Below are positions 11,101 through 23,800 of a DNA stretch of 64,000 nucleotides, in pieces. Both the position numbers and the translations under genes were made by a program. The first letter of the stretch is position 1. Every line of letters starts with the position of its first letter. This stretch comes from Budorcas taxicolor (taxonomy: Eukaryota > Chordata > Mammalia > Artiodactyla > Bovidae), in contig NC_068910.1 in NCBI RefSeq assembly GCF_023091745.1, forward strand, positions 136,417,170 through 136,481,169. The letters are read 5' to 3'. The notes under the pieces are model-generated. The model was not told where the DNA came from. It worked only from the letters and a program-made list of their open reading frames with translations, and did not search any database.

Positions 11101-12215
11101 AAGTAATAAAATAGCACGTGTTCAGTTGACATGGAAACCCATGAGTACCTTAAGGCTCGTATTTGGTACAATTTCTCGAAATTCCCCTTGAGGGTTCCAA
11201 GTGATCTTGGGGTTCTTTGAACCTCACTTTTAACCTCACTTTTGAAATCTGAAAAGTGAAAAAAATACTGAACTAGATTTAGTTTTATCACTGTCAGATT
11301 TTATCCCTGACATTCTATTAGTCTAAATCTATGAGTTCTGTTAGCATCATCAAAGGAAGAACTATCCAGGATAAAATGAATGTTTTGTTACCTCTGTGTA
11401 AGAGGCATCCATTCAATCATTCAACCATCTAGTCATTAACAGACATTGATCAAGCGTAAGGTACTATGCTAAGCTCTGTACAGAGTACAGACTTGAATAC
11501 AGAAAAAGTCCATTGAACACAAATCTGTGCTGCTAACCTCTGTAAGGAAATCAAGAACATTTACAAAAAAGTCATTATATTTGACTTACAATTGATGCTT
11601 TAAACCACTTTTGATGAAAAGTTAAGGGCTCTTCTATTGGAATGCAGAGTACGCAGACAAAGAAAATTTCCTGCAAGTGACTCAGAAATTCTCTGTGCTC
11701 TAAACAGGCGCTCAAATGACTATAGTGTTCAGAGAAAACTAGTCATGGAACTCTTTACCTTCAGTTCTTTGTGATAAGAATCTGCAATTTCATCATAAAT
11801 ACTTTAAAACGAGTTCCAGTGCAACTTTCTTGAGAGTGAGAAAAAGAATATTTGTTAGACCTAATCTAGAGTCTGGTCTATGGGATTTCCTTACTGTCTT
11901 AAAAAACTTTTATATAGTCTAATTCCATTATTTATGCAATACCTTTTCATTTGATCAAAAAGTAACTACATTTCATTTGATAGGGGGAGATGAGATTGAT
12001 TTGGCAAATAAATGGAAATCAAGGAGATATTTCTAGGTGGATGTTTTTCCTTTCACTGTTATATGAAAGATGACAAAATCAGGCAGGAAATTCTAAAAGT
12101 CTATGACACAAAGGAGGAAATTACTTGTGTGGTACCCTGTAGAGAGGATACACTGAGAAGGTGCTGCAGACAGAAAAAGTAAGGGGCTCGCCAAATTTTT
12201 TTTTTTTTTCTTCAT
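11101..12215. other. Unannotated AT-rich intergenic stretch
   Basis: 11408-11510 vaguely resembles an old MIR or L2 tail (CATTCAATCATTCAACCATC ... GGTACTATGCTAAGCTCTGT). A 14-nt poly(T) run is at 12197-12210. No gene seen. Confidence 0.4.
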
Positions 12216-12345
12216 TTCTGAGCATCACTACCACACCAGTACTGGACACCATGCTTTGAGCAGGGTTACAAAAATGAGTAAGATGCTGTCCCTACTATCA
12301 AGATGCTTGTAGTCTACTTGAGGGAAGCTCAGCTGAATAAGTGGA
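12216..12345 (+). repeat. Old MIR-class or related interspersed repeat (uncertain)
   Basis: Order ACTGGACACCATGCTTTGAG, AAAAATGAGTAAGATGCTGTCCC, CAAGATGCTTGTAGTCTACTTG resembles the common ancient mammalian repeat that contains a 'ctgccctcaaggagcttacagtct' phrase. Family not settled by eye. Confidence 0.4.
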
Positions 12346-12349
12346 CAGT

Positions 12350-13795
12350 TCTAGCCCAGTGTGATCAGGGCCCTAATGAAGTCAGTACTGAGATTACAGG
12401 CATACAAAGGAGGAGCCTCACACTCAGGTTGGGGGCCTATGGGTGCTGCCTGGACAAGAGGCCCCAACGTGCTTTCCAGAACAGATATTTCACCTGTGAC
12501 TCTAAAGAGAAAAATGCATACAGAATCACAGGTGTGATAAGAAATCTCTCAGAGGAAAAACAAGGGACATGAAAATACTATCAAATCCTCCTATGCCTTT
12601 ATTCAATTATAGTTGGAAAGAAGAGAATGGCAGACACAAAGGCTCTGGGATCCATAACACCTTCCTCCCAGGTTTGCTCAGGTTGTTAGGGAATCTCCAG
12701 GGACATCCATTCTTCCCATTAGCAGTGCGTTGGGCCAAAGAATGCAGCATGAATGTACTAATATTCGCTATATTGGATTACAAAGACAAGTAATTGCCAT
12801 TTAAGTAGCAAGTAATGGTGAGAGCATTTGTTTTTGTTTTCATTCATTTAAACAGCAATTAATTTGTACCTAAATTAACAATAAAAATGGTTATGTGATC
12901 CAATAAAGTAGAAATGGTGGCAGGAAAAAAAACAGTGTCTGTTTTATTCTACTAGCAAGGCCAAATCATACTTTTCCCTTCCCACTGTTGTTTGTCTCTC
13001 TGGAGAAGGTTATTTTCAGGCAGGCAGAGCAGGAACTGAGCATGCATGCTGGCCCCTGTTGGAGGTCCAGCCTCAAAGGCTGTGGACAGGAAAATGGGAT
13101 CTATGTGATGAAAAGCATTGTTGACTTGAAATGGTACACGCAGGTCATTACTGCAGCATGCTCCCAAGAAGGCCAGGAAACAGGCTGTCTGGAATTGTTT
13201 AATGCAAAGATAGACACAGACAACTTAGATGTTAGCGCAGAATTAACAAACTGGTGTTTTGGGCAGCATATGACTAGCAGATACATTTTATTTGGCATAA
13301 AAGGGTTTTAAGTCTTTGGGTTTGGGTCCAATGTTTAAAAATTAGGATATTTCACATGAATATTCAGGTCTCCAATCCTCTTGAGAAACTGGAGTATTAT
13401 TTGCACCATCTACATTCCTGCCTAGCAAGCTTGGTTGGCGCTGAGTGGTCACTGTTCGCTTCAGTCAGGCAGTGCTTACTGCTTTACTGTGGTTCCCACC
13501 GCTCCCTTTGGTCCTGTCCTGTGCCTGCCTCTCTTGTTATTAACTTGATTGGCTCCTGCAGGAGTTTCTAACCTCTGTTTCACATTTGCCTGGTCACTTT
13601 CAGGAGTAACTGCTTTGTTCACTCTTCATAGCAGCTTCACTTTTTAACTTCCTGGAGCGTTTTGTTTTTATAGAATCTGGATGTTTTTGGCATAGAGGGT
13701 CCTCCCTGACCAAAGGTCTTACATCTTGTCACTATGCTCTTTGGGTTTGGCATTGAACCTTGGCGATAGAACCATAGAACTATCCAAAGGGAAGT
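12350..13795. other. Unannotated intergenic stretch
   Basis: No named repeat or credible gene. Open frames of about 100 codons near 12988-13311 lack protein-like composition. Confidence 0.4.
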
Positions 13796-13799
13796 TTCC

Positions 13800-13960
13800 T
13801 TGGAGAGCATCTTACCCACCTGCCTCATTTGGGAAATGAGTTTCAGAGAGGCCAAGGTACTTGTTTAAGTCACACAGAAACAAGTGTTGTGACAGAGACA
13901 GAGTCAACACTGGAACCAATTCTAGTACTTTCCTACTACCTTTCAGGCCCTTCTGGGTTG
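13800..13960 (-). repeat. MIR SINE (antisense)
   Basis: CTCATTTGGGAAATGAGTTTCAGAGAGGCCAAGGTACTTGTTTAAGTCACACAG follows the reverse MIR core, then a decayed GAACCAATTCTAGTACTTTCC head. Confidence 0.75.
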
Positions 13961-14128
13961 CTCATTCATGATACTTCATGTCCCAAAGCAAGAATATAAT
14001 TTCTCAAGTTAATAATGTAGGCCTGTTGGGCAAGGAAACATTTGAACAACGTAGGCCTGTTGGATATGGTTCTCTGCTAAGATGGCCACTAGTGATGAGT
14101 TGTGGAATTTAAAGCTTATTTTCTGATT

Positions 14129-14315
14129 CAGTCTGTTGACTTCTGAGAGCCTTGAACTGGGAGTGAGGCCAACTGGGTTGGAGTCCCAACTCTTCCTCTT
14201 ACCAGCTGTGTGACCTTGGGCAAGTTTCCTTGCCTCTCTGAGTCAGAATTTCCCAAGGGCAAGACAGGAATGCCTGCCTCACAGGATGTTGTGGTGATCA
14301 CAGGACATAACAAAC
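14129..14315 (+). repeat. MIR SINE (sense)
   Basis: Well-preserved core: TTACCAGCTGTGTGACCTTGGGCAAGTTTCC, then CTTGCCTCTCTGAGTCAG and GCCTGCCTCACAGGATGTTGTGGTGA. Confidence 0.92.
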
Positions 14316-14394
14316 ATGAGAGTTCTCAGAAGAATGTAAAAGAGTTAGATAAATGCAAGTTACTATTAGATGCTGTTGAGCTTAGCTATCAAAG

Positions 14395-14495
14395 AATCCC
14401 AGAATTCCCTCATTTTAGAAGTGAGGGGCTGAGCCTCCAGGAACAGGGTTATCCAGCCAGCTACAGGCAGAATTCAGATTAGGAGACAGGTCTCA
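14395..14495 (-). repeat. Short MIR-like fragment (antisense)
   Basis: CATTTTAGAAGTGAGGGGCTGAG then TTATCCAGCCAGCTACAGGCAGAATTCAGATTAGG resembles the antisense MIR core, shortened. Confidence 0.4.
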
Positions 14496-15396
14496 CATCT
14501 GCCCTGCTGTTGCCATAGCTGGACTCATGGATATCAGTTAAAGCTATGTGGGCCCCTGCACATGGGCTGCTGGTCATGGAGGGAAATGGGAAACACTCTA
14601 ACCTCCCCTTGAAAGAGTTTGTGAAAGTAGCATCCCAACCTCAGACATAGAATCATGGAAGGGCTGTAATTCTATGGGCAAAGCCCACATCCCTGGTGAC
14701 TGATTCCCAGGCTGTAAGCATGGACTTGGAAGATATTAGACTGTGCAAATGAACACTGTTTTTGCAAATTTGTGGGACCTGCCAGCTCTCTCAGTTTAAC
14801 TAGATCTCTGCAGTGACATCCAGACATGTTCTGCATTAAATTAGAGCTGGTAATTTCAGAGGGAAGCAGCTCTAAAATGGCAAGAAAGACAAAAATCTGT
14901 TCCTTGAAAAATGACACCATATGTGCCCGCATTGCAGCAGTTAGGGTAAAAGGCTTTTCCTCCCTTTGTTACTCATCAAGCCGCCAATGTTAATGTCAGA
15001 TTTGCAACAGAACCATATACTAATGGAACCCAAATTAGCTCTAAAATTAGCTCTTAACAAGAAACTGGAGGCTAGCTCAAGGCAAGCAGATTTCTCTGAC
15101 TGTGAGAGACAGAGAGCATTTTAGCAAAGCAGCCACATATTGATATTCTTAAGCCTCAAAATATATCCCTCTTAGTGAATTGCCCAGGAAGAACTGTGCA
15201 CAGCCTGCTGTCTGCCTGTGTGTCAGGAACGGGTGCTCAACCTGCAGTTTTAAGAAAACCTTTCCCCAGGCAGAACAGTTTTTGGGAACCGAAGTGAGGG
15301 TGAGGAGAAAGAGGGACTTCAGGGTCAGATCTGGGTTGAAGACTAGGTCCTGAGAGTGGTAGTGTTTAGAGCATGTTTGATTATCACTGTTTGTCT

Positions 15397-15407
15397 AACA
15401 CCTTTTG
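15397..15407. repeat. Left target-site duplication of twin-primed BovB
   Basis: AACACCTTTTG, identical to 17520-17530. Confidence 0.93.
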
Positions 15408-17009
15408 CCATGATCTTAGTTTTCTGAATATTGAGCTTTAAGCCAACATTTTCACTCTCCTCTTTCACTTTCATCAAGAGCCTTTTTAGTTCTTCTTCAC
15501 TTTCTGCCATAAGGGTGGTGTCATCTGCATATCTGAGGTTACTGATATTTCTCCCAGCAATCTTGATTCCAGCTTGTGCTTCTTCCAGCCCAGCGTTTCT
15601 CATGATGTACTCTGCATAGAAGTTAAATAGTTCCTATTTGGAACCAGTCTGTTGTTCCATGTCCAGCTCTAACTGTTGCTTCCTGACCTGCATACAGGTT
15701 TCTCAAGAGGCAGGTCAGGTGGTCTGGTATTCCCATCTCTTTCAGAATTTTCCACAGCTTATTGTGATCCACACAGTCAAAGGCTTTGGCATAGTCAATA
15801 AAGCAGAAATAGATGTTTTTCTGGAACTCTCTTGCTTTTTCCATGATCCAGCGGATGTTGGCAATTTGATCTCTGGTTCCTCTGCCTTTTCTAAGACCAG
15901 CTTGAACATTAGGAAGTTCACGGTTCACGTATTACAGAAGCCTGGCTTGGAGAATTTTGAGCATTACTTTACTAGTGTGTGAGATGAGTGCAATTGTGTG
16001 GTAGTCTGAGCATTCTTGGGCATTGCCTTTTTTGAGATTGGAATGAAAACTGACCTTTTCCAGTGCTGTGGCCACTGCTGAGTTTTCCAAATTTGCTGAC
16101 AGATTGAGTGCAGCACTTTCACGGCATCATCTTTTAAGATTTGAAATAGCTCCACTGAAATTCCATCACCTCCACTAGCTTTTTCGTAGTGATGCTTCCT
16201 AAGGCCCACTTGACTTCACATTCCAGGATGTCTGGCTCTAGGTGAGTGATCACACCATTGTGATTATCTGGGTCGTGAAGATCTTTCTGTGTATGGTTCT
16301 TCTGTGTACTCTTGCCACCTCTTCTTAATATCTCTGCTTCTGTTAGGTCCCTACCATTTCTGTCCTTTATCGAGCCCATCTTTGCATGAAATGTTCCCTT
16401 TGTATCTCTAATTTTCTTAAAGAGATCTCTAGTCTTTCCCATTCTGTTGTTTGCCTCTATTTCTTTGCATTGATCACTGAGGAAGGCTTTCTTATCTCTC
16501 CTTGCTATTATTTGGAACTCTGCATTCAAATGGGTATATCTTTCCTTTTCTCCTTTGCGTTTTGCTTCTCTTCTTTTCAAGGTACTTGTAAAGCCTCCTC
16601 AGACAGCCATTTTGCTTTTTTTGCATTTCTTTTTCTTAGGGATGGTCTTGATCCCTGTCTCCTGTACAATGTCATGAACCTCTGTCCATAGTTCATCAGG
16701 CACTCTATCAGATCTAGTCCCTTAAATCTATTACTCATTTCCACTGTATAATCATAAGGGATTTGATTTAGGTCATACCTGAATGGTCTAGTGGTTTTCT
16801 CCACTTTCTTCAATTTCAGTATGAATTTGGTAATAAGGAGTTCATGATTTGAGCCACAGTCAGTTCCTGGTCTCATTTTTGCTGACTGTAGAGAGCTTCT
16901 CCATCTTTGGCTGCAAAGAATACAATCAGTCTGATTTTGGTGTTGACCATCTGGTGACGTCCATGTGTAGAGTCTTCTCTTGTGTTGTTGGAAGAGGGTG
17001 TTTGCTATT
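15408..17009 (-). mobile_element. BovB LINE, inverted 5' segment (ORF2 endonuclease-RT region)
   Basis: The 5' ~1.6 kb of this BovB copy, read on the minus strand from about 17009 down to 15408. It encodes broken pieces of ORF2: an upstream segment (about 16577-16876), a linker segment (16134-16580), then reverse transcriptase with FIDYAKAFDCVDH (motif A, about 15760-15800) and RYADDTTL (motif C; YADD codons at 15520-15531). It stops inside QKTKIMA and joins the oppositely oriented 3' segment at 17010. Several frameshifts and stops make it non-coding. The inversion with target-site duplications is the twin-priming pattern known from L1. Confidence 0.93.
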
Positions 17010-17519
17010 TATGACAAACCTAGACAGCATATTAAAAAGCAGAGACATTACTTTGCCAACAAAGGTCCATCTAGTCAAGGCTGTGGTTTTTCCAGTAGTC
17101 ATGTATGGATGTGAGTTGGACTATAAAGAAAACTGAGCGCCAAAGAATTGATGCTTTTGAACTGTGGTGTTGGAGAAGACTCTTGAGAGTCCCTTGGACT
17201 GCAAGGAGATCCAACCAGTCCATTCTGAAGATCAGTCCTGGGTGCTCATTGGAAGGACTGATGCTGTAGCTGAAACTCCAATACTTTGGCCACCTGATGT
17301 GAAGAGCTGACTTATTTAAAAAGATTCTGATGCTGGGGAAGATTGAGGGCAGGAAGAGAAGGGGACTACGGAGGATGAGATGGTTGGATGGCTTCACCGA
17401 CTCAAAGGACGTGAGTTTGAGTGAACTCTGGGAGTTGGTGATGGACAGGGAGGCCTGGCGTGCTGCAAGTTCATGGGGTCACAAAGAGTCGGACACGACT
17501 GAGCAACTGAACTGAACTG
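17010..17519 (+). mobile_element. BovB LINE, 3' segment of the same twin-primed insertion
   Basis: Starts ATGACAAACCTAGACAGC and runs through the ORF2 C-terminus to the 3' terminus GGACACGACTGAGCAACTGAACTGAACTGA. Compared with the copy at 36040-36897, about 130-150 bp between the end of the inverted segment and this one is missing, as expected for an inversion-junction deletion. The frame is disrupted (for example GAGTTGGACTATAAAG lacks a short stretch). Confidence 0.93.
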
Positions 17520-17530
17520 AACACCTTTTG
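17520..17530. repeat. Right target-site duplication of twin-primed BovB
   Basis: AACACCTTTTG, perfect 11-bp match to 15397-15407. Confidence 0.93.
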
Positions 17531-19200
17531 AGAACCCATAGACTACAGAAAAACCAGTGATGGAAAATATTTATATAGATAAGCAATATTTAGCAGTTAA
17601 AATGGTTAATCATGAGTTATCTTCCACCATCCTGAAAAATTACCATCTGAAAATTTTTCTAAAGAATATCCTATTGGTAGTAACTTTTCTAACATATTAA
17701 TGGAGTGGTAAGTCTCTTTAATAGGTTCCCAAACCCATCAAGTTTTACTGCCCCTGTTTCCTCAGTGGTTCTAGGTTGGAATTTGAAGGTCGGTGGGTCT
17801 ACATGTTGAATGCCACTTTGTTTTTGGAGTTCACTCCAGGTTTGTGGACCAGGAGGTAGAGTGGGTGGTTGGAAATCTATCCAAGGAAAAAACAAAAGAA
17901 TGAAAAAACCAAAGTAAAGAAGCAGTTGGGGAGTAGCAAGAAGATGGCAGTAGTTTAGGTATGGAGTGGTATGAATTAGCCACGCTTCCATCAGGGAAAA
18001 TGTATCCAGTTCTTATAGATGAGGTACCTATGTTCCTATACTCTCAGAGAAGCAATGAACTCGTTTGGCCAAGGAGCACCCCTGAATTGACATTTGGGAC
18101 ACGTGAATGCAATTCATCTTCACATCCTGACCACATGCTGAGTATTGTCAGTTCAGCATTGGGGTGGTTGGGCTGGGGAAGTCTTCCTCTTAGCCTCACA
18201 GAGCTCAGTCTACTGGGACAAGATGGGTATATAGAAAACCAAAATAAAAGCAAGAGAGGGTGAGAGCAGCAAGGAAGGACCCAAGAAAGTGCTTCAAGGC
18301 TGCAGATGAAGGAGCGATTAGCTTTGTGTTGTGAGTATCTGGGAAGACTGCACGGAAGAGGTGGCATCTGAGCTGGATCTGGAAGACTGGATAGAAATTA
18401 GTTCCAGGACTTTTAGACCAAACTCTCAGACTATCCATAAAGAAAAAAAGATGGTGTCGTGGAAAAAGCTTTGGCTTGAGTTCTAATCCCACCTCAACAT
18501 TAAAGATTGCTGCGTATCTTCAACCAAGATGGTATAATGTAAGAGATCAAACACTATACAAATGCTAGTTGTTAGTAAAGGTATATATACTGCCTCACAG
18601 GGTTGTTTTGAGACTTCTTTGAAACTGCTATTCAAGAGAAAGTTATCTTTATAAAAAAAAATTCTAGAGTCTCCTGGCCCTAGAAAGAACTACAAATGTA
18701 ATAAAGGTTTATTGAATTATCAACAACTGAAGGAAAAACTGAAGCCCAGAATATACTGTATTAGGTTAACTGGAATTATAACTGGCAGAAACATATTTCT
18801 TGTTAAATAAAAAAGAACCCTTTTAAGTAAAACATTTATCAAGTTCTCTAGTGATGTTTATAAATAAATGTTTAAGATGAAGAACTTGCTATCATAATTG
18901 CTCATTTCTCCTGGCACCACTTGGCAGGACAAATTTCATAAACTCACAAATTTTTGTGTCAGTACAAATAGATCCATCTCCTCTGATTTTCTCTGTAGTT
19001 CAGGATATGTGGTGCAAATACACCAACTTCAGTGAGCATGGGCTTGCGCTTTGTCTTTTCTCAATCTGCCAAAGAGCTTCACAAGATGGTTTCTAACAAA
19101 ACTTACTCATCAATAAAACAAACTCCCTTTGAATCTGTCCTTCAAATTTGAGAAGAAGAAATTAAAACAATAGACCACAAAACTTGAGAGTACATAAACG
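17531..19200. other. Unannotated intergenic stretch
   Basis: A decayed sense MIR is possible at 18470-18640 (ATCCCACCTC ... CTGCCTCACAGGGTTGTTTTGAGA). Otherwise AT-rich, without gene signals. Confidence 0.4.
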
Positions 19201-19202
19201 GG

Positions 19203-19745
19203 GAGTATACTTTGTTAGGGCTGCCATAGCAAAGTAGCATAGACTGGGTGGCTTAAACAATGGAAATTTATTTCTTCACAGTTCTGGAGGCTAGAAGTCC
19301 AAGATCAAGTTGTCAGCAGAGTTGGTTTCTCCTGAAGCTTCTCTCGTTGTGGATGGCTATCTTCTCCCTGTATCTTCACATGGTCTTGTCTCATACCTGT
19401 CTGTGCCCAAATTTCCTCTTCTTATAAGGACATCAGTCATGTTGGATGCGGGCCCATCCAGGCTCCTCTGTCCATGGGATTCTCCAGGCAAGAATACTAG
19501 ACTGGGTTGCTATTCCTTTCTCCAGAAAATCTTCCTGACCCAGGGATTGAACCCAGGTCTCCCGCATTTCAGGCAGATTCTTTACCATCTGAGCCACCAG
19601 GGAAGCCCTGCCATATAACCCCATTTTGCCTTAATTACCTCTTTAAAGGTCTTATCTCCAAATACAGTCACATTCTTGGGTACTGGGGACTAGGATTTCA
19701 ACATATGAATTGGGGTGCAGGGGACAGCCTATATGAAGAAGATAT
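19203..19745 (-). mobile_element. MaLR-type LTR (MLT1/MST class), antisense, interrupted
   Basis: Antisense order typical of MaLR LTRs: TTGTTAGGGCTGCCATAGCAAAGTAGCATAGACTGGGTGGCTTAAAC, TTATTTCTTCACAGTTCTGGAGGCTAGAAGTCCAAGATCA, CTTATAAGGACATCAGTCATGTTGGAT, then after the Bov-tA insertion TTACCTCTTTAAAGGTCTTATCTCCAAATACAGTCACATTC and CAACATATGAATTGGGG. No internal retroviral genes. Confidence 0.85.
19459..19608 (-). mobile_element. Bov-tA SINE nested in MaLR LTR
   Basis: Antisense Bov-tA, lacking the 3' end of its Bov-A part: begins AGGCTCCTCTGTCCATGGGA and ends with the antisense tRNA-like head GAGCCACCAGGGAAGCCC. Confidence 0.9.
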
Positions 19746-20501
19746 TCCATATCTCTTGTAACCTTTGAAAAAACCAAAAGCCTATTGATAATTTTCCACA
19801 ACACCAACAAAAGACAAAGACTCACACTCTCCTGCACAAACAGCACACGTTTGTAGGGCGTGTTTCACCCACTCATGGGGCTGCATGTGGCCATACCTTT
19901 CAGCTAAAGCGGCACCAGTGGGGATGGGTTGTGGGAGAGGAAGTGGGGCTTGTCTGTCAATGTCAAGGTCAGCTGTGCCAGCATCTAAACTGCTGGAGCA
20001 GTGGGAAAGTGGAGAAAGAGGGAGGGTAGCCATGCAGCTTTTCCAGGAACCATGTTGGTCTCCTTTCCCAACATTTCTTAAAGTAATTCTTCCTAGCCAG
20101 TTAGGAAATCTGGGAGCAGATCCTGAATCCCTGGAGATCTGACCCCCTCACGTACCTCCAAGCCCAATGACAGACAACATCTGATGATAGGGAAGACAGA
20201 GATGGAAAACACTGTCTCATTTGCAACTAACTCTGCTCTTTCAGATTTCTGAAAAAATCTGCAAAGAAAAGCAAGCGTGTTCAAACATTACTCCACCCCA
20301 TCATGCAGATGGGGGACCGGGGCCCTCCACTCTGGAAGCTTCCTGGTTTTCCTGTGGGAACAATGAGTATGATTTGAGGCAAGCTACAGAATGCCTGCAA
20401 CTTTTCACCTGTGGCCCTCCCTGGACAGAGACATGCCTAAATGGGAGTGACCAAGGGAACCAGGGCAGCAGGGCTTCCAGTCTAACAAAATATGATCACC
20501 T

Positions 20502-20596
20502 AGGGATGGGGGAGCCTGGTGGGCTGCCGTCTATGGGGTCGCTCAGAGTCGGACACGACTGAAGCGACTTAGCAGCAGCAGCAGCAGCAGCAGCAG
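20502..20596 (+). mobile_element. 5'-truncated Bov-A2 (3' monomer end)
   Basis: AGGGATGGGGGAGCCTGGTG to CGACTTAGCAGC followed by (AGC)8-9; only the last ~95 bp of the element. Confidence 0.9.
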
Positions 20597-20639
20597 AGAC
20601 ACTGGGACTGAGCCAGTCATGACCATAACAGGAATCACT

Positions 20640-20830
20640 GAGGGCCTCCTGTGTGCCAGGAACTTACGTATATTATACAGTTTAGTCTCCTCACTCTGAG
20701 GCAGAGATCATTACCTTCATTTAATAGATGAGAAGGCCCAAGTGCAGCAAGGTTACAAGACTCATTTCCCGAAGACCACCAATTATAAGTGACGGCGCTA
20801 GAGTTTGCACTAGAGCTAGGGCAGCGGGCC
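20640..20830 (-). repeat. MIR SINE (antisense)
   Basis: CTCCTGTGTGCCAGGAACTT, CATTACCTTCATTTAATAGATGAGAAGGCCCAAG, CAAGGTTACAAGACTCATTTCCCGAAG match an antisense MIR from tail to core. Confidence 0.7.
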
Positions 20831-20834
20831 ACAG

Positions 20835-23800
20835 GGTGGTGATGTCTTCTTCAGGCCCCAGCCGCTGCTAACAGAATCCAACGGGCCTTGCAGCTCCCCT
20901 GCAGGCCTACCATACCTCAGGGCCATGGCCACCAGAGTCAGCACCAAAAGGTCCTCTCTGCCAAGTACAGACTCAGGTGGCCACTGCACAGCACACAGAA
21001 GGCCTTTAACAAAGAGGAACCGAACTCAGGTACCGCTAGGTCACGACACAAGCCACACTAGCTCCGTGGGATGAACGCCAGCACTGTGATCCTGGATAAA
21101 GTTCCTGGGAGGCCCAGGAGTGCGCTGGCCGGATTAGTGGAGGGAGTGCTGGCCTGTCAGCCACCTGTGAGACTTCAGCTTTAGATCGAGAACAAAAACG
21201 AATACCCAGACCTGAAGGAATGGCCCTCTGTGATCTCTGGTGCCCCTCTTTTCCTCTGTTTACAATGAGGTGCTTAATCCAGGGTCTTTACCATGATTTC
21301 TAGTCTGAAACAGTAACTTAATCAAGAAGACAAAGTGGAGAACAGTTAGGCCTAATGCTGTCGCTGTGTTCGTTTGGACAAATCACTTCCCCATCGCATG
21401 CTCTGTTTCATTAGCTGCCAAACTGGGCTGATAATGCTGACCACCTAATTTCCTTAGGAGAAAGAAGACAGTGTTTACATCCAGCAGAGCCTGGAGCACC
21501 TGGAGAAAATTATTAGGTAAACACTGTACCATTCAAATGGAATCTGGGCTTGTTTTTACTCTCACTGCCAAGGTAGAAGTACACAGCATTTCAGATACAT
21601 GCTCTAGAGCTTTAAGAGCCTTTGTCATTTTCCTGAGTGCTGCGGGAAAGAAGGTACTAATGCGTTTTAGGAAACTATGTATTGAATGATTCTATCTTCT
21701 GGAATTTGGAAGCTCTGGATGGGTGAGGGAAAATCTTATTAAGAAATCCATCTAGTGGTTCATTTCTATTCACACACACAACCCCTCCTTCTTGGCAGGT
21801 GTCAGTCAGAACTTTATAGAAACACGGTCAGTCTGGAGGAAATCCTGACTCATCCTCTCAGCCTCAAAGAGAGCAAGTATTTGTCCTTCCTTTTTTCTTT
21901 ATCGAAACTAGTTTCTTCCCCAAAGCCCTTTCTAAACAGTTATTGATTTCCTCTGGCTTGAACAGGCCATTAATAATGCTGGGTCCTCAGGAGTCCCTTT
22001 AATGTCTTGTCTCTGTGCGGGGTTGTATTTGCTTGCTGAGGCCCTCTGGGGGCCTGCCTCCCAGCCACAGGTGAGCACCCTGAAATGGACTTACAGCGTG
22101 ATTCACATCACATCACACCCCAACCTAGGATGGAGGGTGGGGAAGTGAGCTTGCCAGACACCCGCTTTGCCCCCAGCACCTCCATCTATGGCCATGTCCA
22201 ATCCATGTCTGATTCCTGCTCTTAGCAGCCACCAGCAGGCAGGCATCACACAAAGAGCTAACTGGTAACTCAGGTGACAGCTGCTAATAATAAGATGAAG
22301 GACATTTCCTAAACCAGATACCGCACAGGCATCTTCAGAATCTCTTGGGCCTCTCCGAAGGCCACTGGTTTCTGCCCCAGTGTCCACTGCAGACTAGTTC
22401 GGTGTGGGCCCCATTAACTTTCACCCAGGCCTGACCCCCACAGTGCTTCCCTTCAAGGCCACACCACTCACCACCATCACGGGAATAGAGCTTCCCTCTT
22501 GACCTGACATGTAAAGTGCTTCATGGCCTGCATGGTGCTCATATATGTGCAACGGAAGAGTGGAGGAATGTATGTCCATGGGCCAAATGTCTCCGCAGGA
22601 GGTAGAAGCTGGCAGATACACTCTTCTCTCTTCCTCTCCTGGCCGAGAAGTCATGTTGTATATGGTTGTCAGGTGGCCTCTCAGAAGAAGGTCTTGTGGA
22701 AGCAGCAGTTGCAGTTCATGCAAGTTGTGACTGGCTTGAAAACATGCCTGTCGATTGCTCCACCCTTTGCCCATATTTCTGCTCCTTGGGGTTGCACGCC
22801 CTAAGAAAGCAAATACTTAAGCATTACCTCAGGCTCTGCTGTCTGAGGAACCCAGGGAAGACAGTTCTTCATAAACATGTGAGAATTTTTAAAGAGAGAT
22901 CTTGAAGGAGGGGTTGTTGAGACTCAAAGAAAGGCATTCGAGTGCTGGGATCACGGACAGCGGAGCTGAAGGAGAGTAAAGTCAATCCGGATTTTCAGAA
23001 ATGGGGAGGAAACAGAATGATGCTCTCTTTTGCTGCCTCGTCTCTGCATGCCAGTAAGCCTCCCCCTGCTTCTGCCCTTGCCTCGACCCAGGCTTCTCTT
23101 TGCCTGGCTCTGCTGTGACATGCTTTTTTTCCATTTGTACATTCTGCTTCCCAAGGTGCTTCATCCCAGAGAAACACCTGCTCCCTCTGAAGGAGGTTGC
23201 CTGAATTATAAATGATCCTCCAACAGAGAAAGATGTGCTCAAGTGAGGGGAAAGAGAAAAACAGGTAAACAAGTGGGTCAGAATGTTTCTCTGAGCATCC
23301 GAGGACAATGCAAACTTTGTTTTCCCTTGAGCCCCTGGTTTGAACCCTGAGATCAAGCTCAGAAGGCTTTGAAATCTTCCCAATCAACACTTTCTTCTTG
23401 AATTCTGGGTTTCTCCAGCTCCGTTATTTGCCTCACCCTCTTTCCTCTGTTTGTGTGTGACCTCTTTCCACTCTGTCTCTATGTGTCCAAATCCTATGTG
23501 TTCTTCAGGACTCACAGCAAAATGTTAGCTCCTCCAGGAAGCCTTCCTGGATTTCCCAGTTGGATATGATTGCTCTCAGGCCTCAGTCCTTCTCCCGTCT
23601 TAACTTTCTTACCTGTAATTGTAAGCAGCATATTAGTGGGGGTCTGACTAATTCTCCTCTGTGAGTAGTCGGTCAGGAAATAATGAGGAAGGCAGGAAGG
23701 AAGGGAGGGGAGGAGAGACTCTATGGGCCCGGACAAGTGCCTCCTGAGGTGGGAATACAGCTGGGTCAGTGGCCAGTTTCCTTTGCCTTCTCTTTTTTGT

